64,000 nucleotides of DNA, from the NCBI RefSeq assembly GCF_051131155.1, contig NZ_CP159508.1, positions 3,472,001 to 3,536,000 of the forward strand, in the 5' to 3' direction. Below the pieces are notes generated by a model that was given only the letters and a program-made list of their open reading frames with translations, was not told the origin of the DNA and ran no database searches. The translations under genes were made by a program, and so were the position numbers. Below, piece after piece: positions 51,580 through 59,767 of the stretch (its first letter is position 1; each line of letters opens with the position of its first letter). This DNA comes from Pseudanabaena minima (GTDB lineage Bacteria > Cyanobacteriota > Cyanobacteriia > Pseudanabaenales > Pseudanabaenaceae).

Positions 51580-53209
51580 AGACGTTAACTAGTTCCTTCA
51601 TTGGTGCAGCAAGAGCTTCTTCCAATGGTGCGCGTCCTAGACGCTCCTCTAGAATATCCATCACTGTGCGCCCGAAGTCATCATCATCACGCTTCCATGC
51701 TTCTAAACAAACCTCACCAAAGAAAGAACCAAGCGGCTCAGGATTCCAGAGTAATTTCTTGGCTGTCCAAGGCATCATGCTCATGGGATTGTAGTCAGGT
51801 TTGAGAATGTTATTTTTGAAAGCATAGTCTTCCAAATGTGTGTGTGGTTGCAAGCCAATAAAGAAGATGGCTGGCTCCACTTTGTCCGCACCAAATATAG
51901 ATTCCAATTCACGGTGATAGGCGATCGTCTGGCGAATTGTCTCTAGGGTTTCATCAATAACATTAAAGGAATAGTTAACCGATACCAGCTCATTAAAACC
52001 TGCGGCTTTGAGATCGCGACAGTTTTGTAAAACGGACTTGAGGTTATAGCCCATTCGCATTTTCCGAACCAGCTCTTGCGAACCGCTAGTGATGCCGATC
52101 TCAAAATAGCTCATGCCTGTCTCCACCATTAACTGACAGAGGTAAGGCGTGAGATTATCCGCACGAATATAAGCTGCCCAATGAATATCAGTCATACCCG
52201 ATGCTTTGACTTTTTCTAATAATTCAACGGCATCATCAATAAATTTTTTGGCAGGAATAAACTGAGCATCGGTGAACCAAAAATTGCGAACACCGCGATC
52301 GTAAAGTGTCCGCATTTCCTTGATTACTTCATCAGTAGGATTGATCCGAACTTGCTTGCCTTCGATAACGGTGTAAATGCAGTAGCAACAGTTATGGGGA
52401 CAGCCGCGCTTAGTTTGGACACCAATATAAAAGTCACGATCGCGAAAATAGTAATTAAAATCTTCCCAAATCGATTCGATATATTCGTAATCACACGCGC
52501 TTTTTTCAATCGGTGCAGGTTGCTCATGGATTAATCTAGGGCGAGGCTTTGTTTCGCCGACCACATAGCAGCGATCGCTTTCGATTTCTCGCCCTTGGAC
52601 TAAGCGCTCCAGCAATGATTCGCCTTCACCTACAGAAATAATCGTCCCCTTCGGCAAAATATTTCCTAACTGCTCATAGAACACACTGACCGCACCACCA
52701 CCGATCACAGCTCTAGCTTCGGGGTGATAGCGTCTAGCGCGAGCCAATCCGCGTCTGATTAACTGCGAGTTGCGCCAAAGCTCAGTGTAGTAAGAGGTAA
52801 ATAGACGCAGCCCATTCACGGCTCCCCGTAATTTCTTAAAAGGATTTTTGGCGTAGTAAAACTCAAAGGCATTTTGCAGAGGATTACCACCACGTCCACC
52901 TACAGGTGCATAAATCTGAATATCGCGCCACGAGAATACTAATAAGTTTGGTTGAAACTTGTCGATCGCCCGATCCAACGCTGCATAAAAATCGAGGGGT
53001 GGCACAGTGCCTAAGTCAAAGATATTTTGCTGCACATGGGGCGCAACCTTATGAATATGATCCGATAAGTAAACCACACCAATCGGAAAAATCGGGTTGC
53101 ATGGTAGGCGAATGTAGAGAATGCGATCGCAACCTAGGGATGCACCAGATCGATCACTTAGATCACTCGCTAAATTATGGGCATTTGTTATGAAATCAGT
53201 GGTGGACAT
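51578..53209 (-). CDS. Radical SAM protein with N-terminal cobalamin-binding-like domain
   Basis: The 543-residue protein opens with a Rossmann-like half (ILYIRLPCNPIFPIGVVYLSD, LLVFSWRDIQIYAP, ARAVIGGGAVSVFYEQ, ISVGEGESLLE) and carries the 4Fe-4S ligands Cys270, Cys274 and Cys277 in GCPHNCCYC. YFEIGITSGSQELVRKMRMGY follows in the barrel. It is not closely related by eye to the radical SAM protein at 5071. Such proteins are conserved in cyanobacteria; the reaction is unknown. Terminated by the hairpin at 51543. Confidence 0.87.
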   Translation of the reverse strand: MSTTDFITNAHNLASDLSDRSGASLGCDRILYIRLPCNPIFPIGVVYLSDHIHKVAPHVQQNIFDLGTVPPLDFYAALDRAIDKFQPNLLVFSWRDIQIYAPVGGRGGNPLQNAFEFYYAKNPFKKLRGAVNGLRLFTSYYTELWRNSQLIRRGLARARRYHPEARAVIGGGAVSVFYEQLGNILPKGTIISVGEGESLLERLVQGREIESDRCYVVGETKPRPRLIHEQPAPIEKSACDYEYIESIWEDFNYYFRDRDFYIGVQTKRGCPHNCCYCIYTVIEGKQVRINPTDEVIKEMRTLYDRGVRNFWFTDAQFIPAKKFIDDAVELLEKVKASGMTDIHWAAYIRADNLTPYLCQLMVETGMSYFEIGITSGSQELVRKMRMGYNLKSVLQNCRDLKAAGFNELVSVNYSFNVIDETLETIRQTIAYHRELESIFGADKVEPAIFFIGLQPHTHLEDYAFKNNILKPDYNPMSMMPWTAKKLLWNPEPLGSFFGEVCLEAWKRDDDDFGRTVMDILEERLGRAPLEEALAAPMKELVNV

Positions 53210-53623
53210 AGGATTTTATCTCTGATCTAAATTTTTTCTTATTGCTTTTATTATTTTTGGAGATTTCACAACAATTTCTAACTTGGGAAATTGAGGAATA
53301 TTCACCGTTAAGTCTTTACATATCTTAATTATATTCACTTTACAGCTAGTTCGGGAATCATGGGGATCAACAAAGTGGGGATCAAATTAGCGATCGCCGA
53401 ATTAGTAGTTGGTAGTAGTGTTTACAATCGCTAATTAGCCTTGAGTGTTAGTTTTATGTACAAGCAAAATGGCAAGATTAGTATTCTTGTTAATTTCAAA
53501 GAGATCGGCAGGGTCTATTTGGCTTCACTTGGAATATTTTTGGATTTGTGACTAATCTAGGTTGGTTGCATCCCCAAAAAGTCCTATTAATTTTTGCTTA
53601 AATAACTTTATATAAAAAACACT
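53210..53623. other. 414-base gap, divergent promoter region
   Basis: Between divergent genes at 53209 and 53624. It is AT-rich, with no inverted repeat, MITE or small frame that could be supported. The promoters of both genes must lie here. Confidence 0.45.
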
Positions 53624-53986
53624 ATGTCCATACTTGATCCGTTACCTGCTAATTTACATGACAAAATAATTGTCTGCTCCTATGTAAATGCCACCAGCAA
53701 AATCCAAATTGCAAGGATTACTGATGTCCCCCAATGGTATTTTGAGCGAGTTGTCTTTCCTGGGCAGAATCTCATATTTGAGGCGATCGCCTCGGCACAT
53801 GTTGAGATTCATACAGGCATGATGGCAAGCTCCATACTTTCGGATACAATTCCCTGTGTCCAATTACAGGTAGAAGAAGCTAGCTCCACCTTACCAAGCT
53901 GGGTTCCGATCAAGTCACTTGACGACAACCCACTTGAGGATCCATCGGTGCTGCTGAACCTGCCTGAACCTGAAGTAGTCTCCTAA
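53624..53986 (+). CDS. DUF1830 domain protein
   Basis: The 120-residue protein has the cyanobacterial DUF1830 core: CSYVNATSKIQIARITDVPQWYFERVVFPGQNLIFEA and HTGMMASSILSDTIPCVQLQV. The acidic C-terminal tail (SLDDNPLEDPSV) is variable. Function unknown. It lies two bases upstream of the MBOAT gene and is probably co-transcribed with it. Confidence 0.92.
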   Translation: MSILDPLPANLHDKIIVCSYVNATSKIQIARITDVPQWYFERVVFPGQNLIFEAIASAHVEIHTGMMASSILSDTIPCVQLQVEEASSTLPSWVPIKSLDDNPLEDPSVLLNLPEPEVVS

Positions 53987-53988
53987 CG

Positions 53989-55482
53989 ATGGATTTTTTA
54001 TCCCTCCAGTTTTCTCAGTTTTTGGCTGGCATAAAAATGGATTTTTTATCCCTTGATTATGCTCAGTTCCTGATTATCACAACAATTGTTTATTGGCTCT
54101 TACCAAATGTGCAAGCACGCTTGTTAGTTATTTTGACAGCAAGCTTAATGTTTTACTCATTTATCCAGAGACAATATGTCTGGCTGTTGCTAGTTATGTT
54201 GGCAGTTAATTACTGGCTAGGAGGAGAAATTCGCAAAGGAGATAAATTCCTGAAGCAGTGGCTGCTGTTTGTGGGGATATTTTTTAATGTGCTGCTGCTA
54301 TTTGGTTTTAAATATATTCCTTTTGTAGCAACGGCGATCGGCAATATTACGGGTTTACCAGTGGGGAGTTCGCTAGCAATCTGGGCGAAGGCAAACATCG
54401 TACCGCCGATCACCCTTAGTTTTTTTGTATTTGAGTTAATTGCTTATCTCATTGATACCTATCGTGGCAACAGCCCTGCTAAGGATTTTTTAAATTTTGC
54501 TGCCTATAAATTATTTTTTGCCAAACTTCTATCTGGACCCATTACCCGCTATCAAGAATTTGCACCACAATTAGTCACGCGATCGCGTCCCGTCTTACCT
54601 GATATTGCTGAGGGTGTATGGCTATTTGCCTGTGGAGCCGTCAAAAAGGGGATCGTCGCTGACAATATGGCTAGACTCGTCGATCTCACTTTTCGGAATA
54701 CGGAACGCGCAGGTAGTGTTGACCTATGGTTAGCACTCTTTGCTTATGGCATTCAGATTTATTGTGACTTTAGCGGCTATATCGATATGGCACGCGGTAG
54801 CGCCTTGTTATTAGGGTTTAAGCTGCCTCAAAATTTTGATTTCCCCTATTTCTCTGCCAGCATCTCCGATTTTTGGCGACGTTGGCACATGACCCTCGGC
54901 GCATGGATGCGAAATTATCTTTATATTCCCCTCGGTGGTTCTAGGGGTGGGCTTTGGCGCACTTGCCTAAACTTGATGATCATTATGCTCGTAGTCGGAA
55001 TCTGGCACGGTGCAAACTGGGGCTTTATTATTTGGGGAGTCTGGCACGGTGCGGCGCTGGTAGTCCATCGCCTCTGGATGGAAGTTTGCAGCGTGTTTGA
55101 AGGGTTACATAAAATCTGGAAACCTATACCGATGCAGATTTTAGCAATTGTGATCACGCAGTTAGTGGTCTTTTTAGGCTGGATTCCTTTCCGTTTACCC
55201 AACTTAGCCGACACCAATATGTTTTTACAAAGACTTTGGGGCTACGAGAGCGATCCTCAGTTTGGCGTAAAAATCTATGTGGAGTCCCTCGGCATTACGG
55301 TGGGGCAAATCTCGTTATTAATGTTTGCGATAGTTCTTTTGTCACTAATTGCCTATCGCTGCGATCGCGCCAAGTGGCAGTTAAATTGGCAAGTAAAATT
55401 ATTCCTAGTCCCCGTTAGCCTATTTCTAGTCAGTATACTCAGCCCTGATAAGAAGCTCCCATTTATCTACTTTGATTTTTAG
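53989..55482 (+). CDS. MBOAT family O-acyltransferase (AlgI-like)
   Basis: The polytopic membrane protein of up to 497 residues resembles AlgI/DltB. Conserved parts are LLSGPITRYQEFAPQ, IYCDFSGYIDMARGSALLLGF, FWRRWHMTLGAWMRNYLYIPLGG and VVGIWHGANWGFIIWG, whose His is the catalytic residue. It would acylate a cell-surface polysaccharide, usually with a partner SGNH protein that is not adjacent. The first 16 residues are a near repeat of the next 12 (MDFLSLQFSQFL, MDFLSLDYAQFL), so translation may start at 53989 or 54037. Confidence 0.92.
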   Translation: MDFLSLQFSQFLAGIKMDFLSLDYAQFLIITTIVYWLLPNVQARLLVILTASLMFYSFIQRQYVWLLLVMLAVNYWLGGEIRKGDKFLKQWLLFVGIFFNVLLLFGFKYIPFVATAIGNITGLPVGSSLAIWAKANIVPPITLSFFVFELIAYLIDTYRGNSPAKDFLNFAAYKLFFAKLLSGPITRYQEFAPQLVTRSRPVLPDIAEGVWLFACGAVKKGIVADNMARLVDLTFRNTERAGSVDLWLALFAYGIQIYCDFSGYIDMARGSALLLGFKLPQNFDFPYFSASISDFWRRWHMTLGAWMRNYLYIPLGGSRGGLWRTCLNLMIIMLVVGIWHGANWGFIIWGVWHGAALVVHRLWMEVCSVFEGLHKIWKPIPMQILAIVITQLVVFLGWIPFRLPNLADTNMFLQRLWGYESDPQFGVKIYVESLGITVGQISLLMFAIVLLSLIAYRCDRAKWQLNWQVKLFLVPVSLFLVSILSPDKKLPFIYFDF

Positions 55483-55559
55483 ATTTTATTAACTGGTGTT
55501 AAGTGGAAGAATACCTATGATGTCCGAGGTTGGGGTCTGTCACGGGGGCGCAGCCCCTT

Positions 55560-55818
55560 GTTTTATTGAGATCACCTAACGTAAACATCGCTTCAACCTC
55601 CTCTCGACTCATTTTGGGAAACTTGTACAGCAAAACTGTCTCAATAAATTCCACCACCCTTTCTTGATCGCCAAAATACCGTCAAAGCGAAAGGCTTTTT
55701 CCTTGATCTCCACAGAGGTAAAGCGATAGCCTGATGCTGTTTCGGGTGGTAATCCCACCAATTCAAACAGCAAGCTATCAAAGGTTTGAAATAGCTCAAA
55801 GAAGATCGTGTCAGTACG
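55560..55818 (-). pseudogene. DUF2887/Rpn-type nuclease remnant
   Basis: From the Met at 55818 the sequence reads MRTDTIFFELFQTFDSLLFE, LVGLPPETASGYRFTSVEIK and EKAFRFDGIL, the start of DUF2887 proteins (PD-(D/E)XK, Rpn-like). It then jumps, in another frame, to VEFIETVLLYKFPKMSREEV and EAMFTLGDLNKTRG, a C-terminal part. The middle domain with the catalytic residues is missing, so the gene is inactive. The frame open to 55896 is not the original start. Confidence 0.75.
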
Positions 55819-56078
55819 CATCAGCTTATATGAGCGAATTGTGATCGCTTGCGGCAAAGTGTGCGAGTTGCAAAACATCCAAAAAGAAAAGTACATTAAG
55901 TCATCAGTTATAGCCCAATTGACTGGACTAAACGCTAAGCAAGTGTAGAAGCTGCAAAAGCTATCTAATAAAAAGTCTCAGAAGCCCAAAAAGTAATAGC
56001 GATCACCAAAGGTAGAGGCAATTCATGAATTGCCTCTACCTTTAACAGTTTTTTGTGTCGTAATAATGATGCAAATAC

Positions 56079-56193
56079 TATAGCAATGCAAGAGATAGCT
56101 AGGACAAATCAAAACCCAAAAGATGAGTGGCGGCGCGAAGCGCCGCCACTCATCTTTTGGGTTTTATGTCCTAAGCAAAACTTACATAGCTAT
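56079..56193. mobile_element. MITE with TATAGCAATG ends after the TPR-CHAT gene
   Basis: The element starts TATAGCAATGCAAGAGAT and ends CAAAACTTACATAGCTATG, an imperfect inverted repeat. The centre is a near-perfect hairpin AAAACCCAAAAGATGAGTGG plus GC-rich core around GAAG. It abuts the stop of the TPR-CHAT gene at 56196 and may serve as its terminator. A truncated relative is at 32728. Confidence 0.8.
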
Positions 56194-56195
56194 GC

Positions 56196-59100
56196 CTACA
56201 ATCCATTACCGATCGCAAAGAATGCTGACCAGTAATTAGGATGATTGAAATTAGATGACTTAATCAGAGAAACTTGCGCTCGGCGTAAAGCTTCTGTAAC
56301 CGTGATATCGCCTTTTTGGAACTCGCGATAGAATGCTGCCATTAAAGCCTGTGTACCAGCATCATCAACTTTCCAAAGAGAAGCGATCGCCTGTTTTGCT
56401 CCTGCCTTCTGGACTTGATAACCAAAACCAAGAATCTCTATCCCATTGTCTAACTTACCTGTCCCAGTTTGGCAAGCACTGAGGACGATTAGCTCCACAT
56501 TAGGAATCTGCCAATCGGTAATTTCACTTAAACCAATTTTATCGCCATTGCCAAAAATGATGAAGGAGTTTTCTGGTGTACCAATATTAAATTCGGCATG
56601 GGTGGCAAGGTGCAGAACATTGTGATTTTTGAGCCGAGATTCGATCGCTTGGCGGCTAAACTGTTCTTCAGTAAGTGTAGTTGAGTTTTGGAAAGAATTG
56701 GCGATCGCTTGGACTTCTTTAAGGGTAGCTGGCAATCCAGACTGCCCAAATTTGCGCTCATCGCCTTTCCCGCCAAAAGCTCCAGCCAGAATACTAGGAG
56801 AGATTTGAGGCTTAGCAACAAAGTCACTGAGGCTATAGGAGATAAGATTGCTAATGCGGTACTTCTCCACTAGCCATTGCTTGCCATCATAGAGTGCCGC
56901 AAGGGGCACATAACGCAATTGTCCATCGGGAGCATAGAGAATAGTTTGCGCCTTGGCTTGGACGAGTTCCTTCTCGATTGGTTTAATTAATAAGTTATAT
57001 AGTTCTGATGCGGGTTCTAGCACATCCTCAGAACCCGCATCTAATAATCCCGCTTTAAAATTAATGATTAATTCTTCGAGTTTAGCTTGAGATATTTTGC
57101 TAGTACGGCTAATCGGTAGATTGTTAGGAGAAAAGAGAATTAATTCTAGCCGATCGCTCAGAATTAGAGGATAAATTAACACGACTCCTTGGGGCAACTT
57201 TTGCAAATACTCAGGAACCTTGTTGATCTCTGACTTAGGCAGTTGTTGGATCTGCTGGGCTAGCTGAAGATTAAGCTCAGGGATTTTATCAAAGGTCATT
57301 GCTAATAGCTGTGAGCTAACCGCTTGCTCTGGCGCTAAAATTCTAATTCCCTCCGCAGTTCGCTCATTCCCTTTGACATTTTTAAGATAGTCTTCTAACT
57401 CTTGAATTTTGAGCAGATCGATAATTTGTAAGGCTTCCATTACCCTTCCTTGCTGAAGTAGTAAATCAGCGAGACGACGGTAGGTTTGGGCTACGGTATT
57501 TAAATAGGTCTTTTGTTCTTCTTTGCCTAAGCCCTTGATATCTTTGCGAATAGACTCCGTAACATTAATTGATTGTTTGTAAAAGACGATCGCTGCTTCA
57601 GGTTGCGATTGATAGGCTAACAAGGCTCCTAGATTATTGAGAATCTCCCTTTCGCCTGCACGATTGCCAATCTTTCTAGAGACTGCTAAAGCTTTTTGGT
57701 AGAAGGCAAGGGACTCTTGAGGCTTTTTAATCGCGCTATAGGCAACTCCTAAGTAGCTCAGGGCATTACCTTCATCTTTACGATTACTAATTTGTCGAGC
57801 AATTTCTAGAGCTTTGACAAAGAAGTCGATACTTTCTTGGTGCTTACCAATATCGTTGTAAATCAGTCCCAAGTTATTGAGAGCATTGCCTTCTCCGCTG
57901 CGATTACCGATTTGTCGAGCGATTACCAAGGCTTGCTGATAGGATTCCGTTGCCTTCTGATATTGTTTTAAACTGCGATAGGCAATGCCAAGATTGTTAA
58001 GAGTATTACCTTCCCCACTACGATCGCCAATGGTTTGAAAAATAGCTAGGGCTGGCTGAAAGAAGTCGAGCGCTTTTTGGTACTGCCCCAAATTACTGTA
58101 GACCAATCCCAAATTGCCTAACATACTGGCTTCACCATTGCGATCTCCGATTTGTTTTAAAACCATTAGAGATTGCTGGTAAAAATTAATTGCTTTTTGG
58201 TACTGTCCTAAATAGTAATAATTTCCACCAAGATTTCCTAATAAAATTCCTTCGCCATTGCGATCGCCGATCTCTTTGGCAATGGCTAAAGACTTTTCAT
58301 AGAAGTCAATCGCTTTGGGATAGTCACCGAGGCTGCTATAAACATTACCCAAATTCCCTAATGTCCCTCCTTCACTGCGGCGATCACCAATTCGTTTAGC
58401 GATTACTAGAGCCTGTTGATGAAATTCAATGGATTTTTGGTATTGACCAAGATTGCTATAGACCAAACCAATATTACTTAGAGAATTACCGACACCTTGG
58501 AAATCGCCGATGCGCTTAGAAATTTCCACTGCCTGCTGATGAAATTCTAAGGCTTTTTGATATTGACCTAAAGAGCTATAGGCAAGCCCCAAATTTCCTA
58601 AGGCATTACCTTCGGTAAGAATATTCTTATATTGTTTGGCGATCGCTAAGGCTTGTGCAAATAGACTAATGGACTTTTGGTACTGCCCTAAAAAATAGTA
58701 GGCATTACCCATATTATTTAGGGTTGAGCTTTCACCACTGCGATCGCTGAGTTGTTTTCTAATGATCAAATCCTGTTGAAAAAAATCAATCGCTTTCTGA
58801 TACTGACCAAGATTGACATGGGTGTTACCCAAATTAGTGAGTGCAGAAGCCTGATTGTAGAGATTGCCAATTTGCTTAGCGATCGCTAAGCCTTCCTGCA
58901 ATGCGGTAATTGATGACTGATATTGTCCTAAGTTTTTGTAAGCTACTGCCAAATTAATGATGGTTGTGCTTTCGCCAATTTGATCTTTAATCTGTTTAAA
59001 AATCACTAGAGACTGTTGATAGAATTCAATCGCCTGTGGATATTTCTGTAACGAATAATAAGTAAGCCCTAGATTTGATAAAGCATTGGCTTCACCTTGA

Positions 59101-59693
59101 CGATCTCCTAATTCTTTAGAAACGGTAACGACCCGTTCATATAGGGAGATATTTTCTTGGTATTTGCCTAGAGCTTGATAAATCCCAATTAATCCCCCTA
59201 GAGTGGTTCTCTCATTAGTGCGATCGCCGATTTGCTGCCGCAGAGTTAAGGCTTGTTTGTAAAAGTCAATCGCCTTGTCGTACTGCCTTAAAGCAGCATA
59301 AGCAAGCCCCAGATTGTTATAGGAATTACTTTGTCCTTGACGGTCATTAATTTGCGTTCTGATGGCTAGAGACTGCTCATGAAAGGCGATCGCTTGGGGA
59401 TACTGTCCGAGATAGTTATGGGCTAGCCCGATATTACCGAGAAGTCGCGCTTCATCTATGGGGCTTTTGAGCGCTCGAAATAACTCTAGGGACTTTTGCC
59501 AAGTGGCGATCGCTTCAGGATATTTCTTTTGGAGATAAAGCTGGGTTCCCTGTTCTAGCAACTGTGTGGCTTGGGTTTTACGGTCGATGGTGGCTTGGGC
59601 AAAGCTGCGATCACTAAGGGCGATCTGCACAGGAAGACATGTTAAAAAAGTGATTAAGGCGATTTGTCCTGCCGAACTCAGATGTTTATCCAT
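56196..59693 (-). CDS. TPR-CHAT protease (first of two, 1165 aa)
   Basis: The start MDKHLSSAGQIALITFLTCL at 59693 gives a signal-peptide-like N-terminus; the frame opens at 59726. About sixteen tetratricopeptide repeats follow (residues 50-740 of the open frame), each of the form YxKAIDFYxQxLxIxxxIGDRxGExxxLxNLG. The C-terminal CHAT domain is a caspase-like protease with His1043 (LHLATHAEFN) and Cys1085 (LSACQTGTG) in open-frame numbering, both present. TPR-CHAT proteins can be activated by partner binding, as in the type III-E CRISPR peptidase, but no CRISPR locus is here. Tandem with the next gene, 41-74 bases apart. Confidence 0.93.
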   Translation of the reverse strand: MDKHLSSAGQIALITFLTCLPVQIALSDRSFAQATIDRKTQATQLLEQGTQLYLQKKYPEAIATWQKSLELFRALKSPIDEARLLGNIGLAHNYLGQYPQAIAFHEQSLAIRTQINDRQGQSNSYNNLGLAYAALRQYDKAIDFYKQALTLRQQIGDRTNERTTLGGLIGIYQALGKYQENISLYERVVTVSKELGDRQGEANALSNLGLTYYSLQKYPQAIEFYQQSLVIFKQIKDQIGESTTIINLAVAYKNLGQYQSSITALQEGLAIAKQIGNLYNQASALTNLGNTHVNLGQYQKAIDFFQQDLIIRKQLSDRSGESSTLNNMGNAYYFLGQYQKSISLFAQALAIAKQYKNILTEGNALGNLGLAYSSLGQYQKALEFHQQAVEISKRIGDFQGVGNSLSNIGLVYSNLGQYQKSIEFHQQALVIAKRIGDRRSEGGTLGNLGNVYSSLGDYPKAIDFYEKSLAIAKEIGDRNGEGILLGNLGGNYYYLGQYQKAINFYQQSLMVLKQIGDRNGEASMLGNLGLVYSNLGQYQKALDFFQPALAIFQTIGDRSGEGNTLNNLGIAYRSLKQYQKATESYQQALVIARQIGNRSGEGNALNNLGLIYNDIGKHQESIDFFVKALEIARQISNRKDEGNALSYLGVAYSAIKKPQESLAFYQKALAVSRKIGNRAGEREILNNLGALLAYQSQPEAAIVFYKQSINVTESIRKDIKGLGKEEQKTYLNTVAQTYRRLADLLLQQGRVMEALQIIDLLKIQELEDYLKNVKGNERTAEGIRILAPEQAVSSQLLAMTFDKIPELNLQLAQQIQQLPKSEINKVPEYLQKLPQGVVLIYPLILSDRLELILFSPNNLPISRTSKISQAKLEELIINFKAGLLDAGSEDVLEPASELYNLLIKPIEKELVQAKAQTILYAPDGQLRYVPLAALYDGKQWLVEKYRISNLISYSLSDFVAKPQISPSILAGAFGGKGDERKFGQSGLPATLKEVQAIANSFQNSTTLTEEQFSRQAIESRLKNHNVLHLATHAEFNIGTPENSFIIFGNGDKIGLSEITDWQIPNVELIVLSACQTGTGKLDNGIEILGFGYQVQKAGAKQAIASLWKVDDAGTQALMAAFYREFQKGDITVTEALRRAQVSLIKSSNFNHPNYWSAFFAIGNGL

Positions 59694-59767
59694 AGCCGCT
59701 ACTTTGTCCTGAATTACAACACTCAATCCAGCTTAACAACAGATGTCCTAAACCGTATCCGTCAAAT

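Noticed and set aside
55609..55896. 95-aa minus-strand frame as an intact gene
   Set aside because: It is the start of a DUF2887 gene with a false upstream extension and an internal deletion with frameshift; annotated as a pseudogene.
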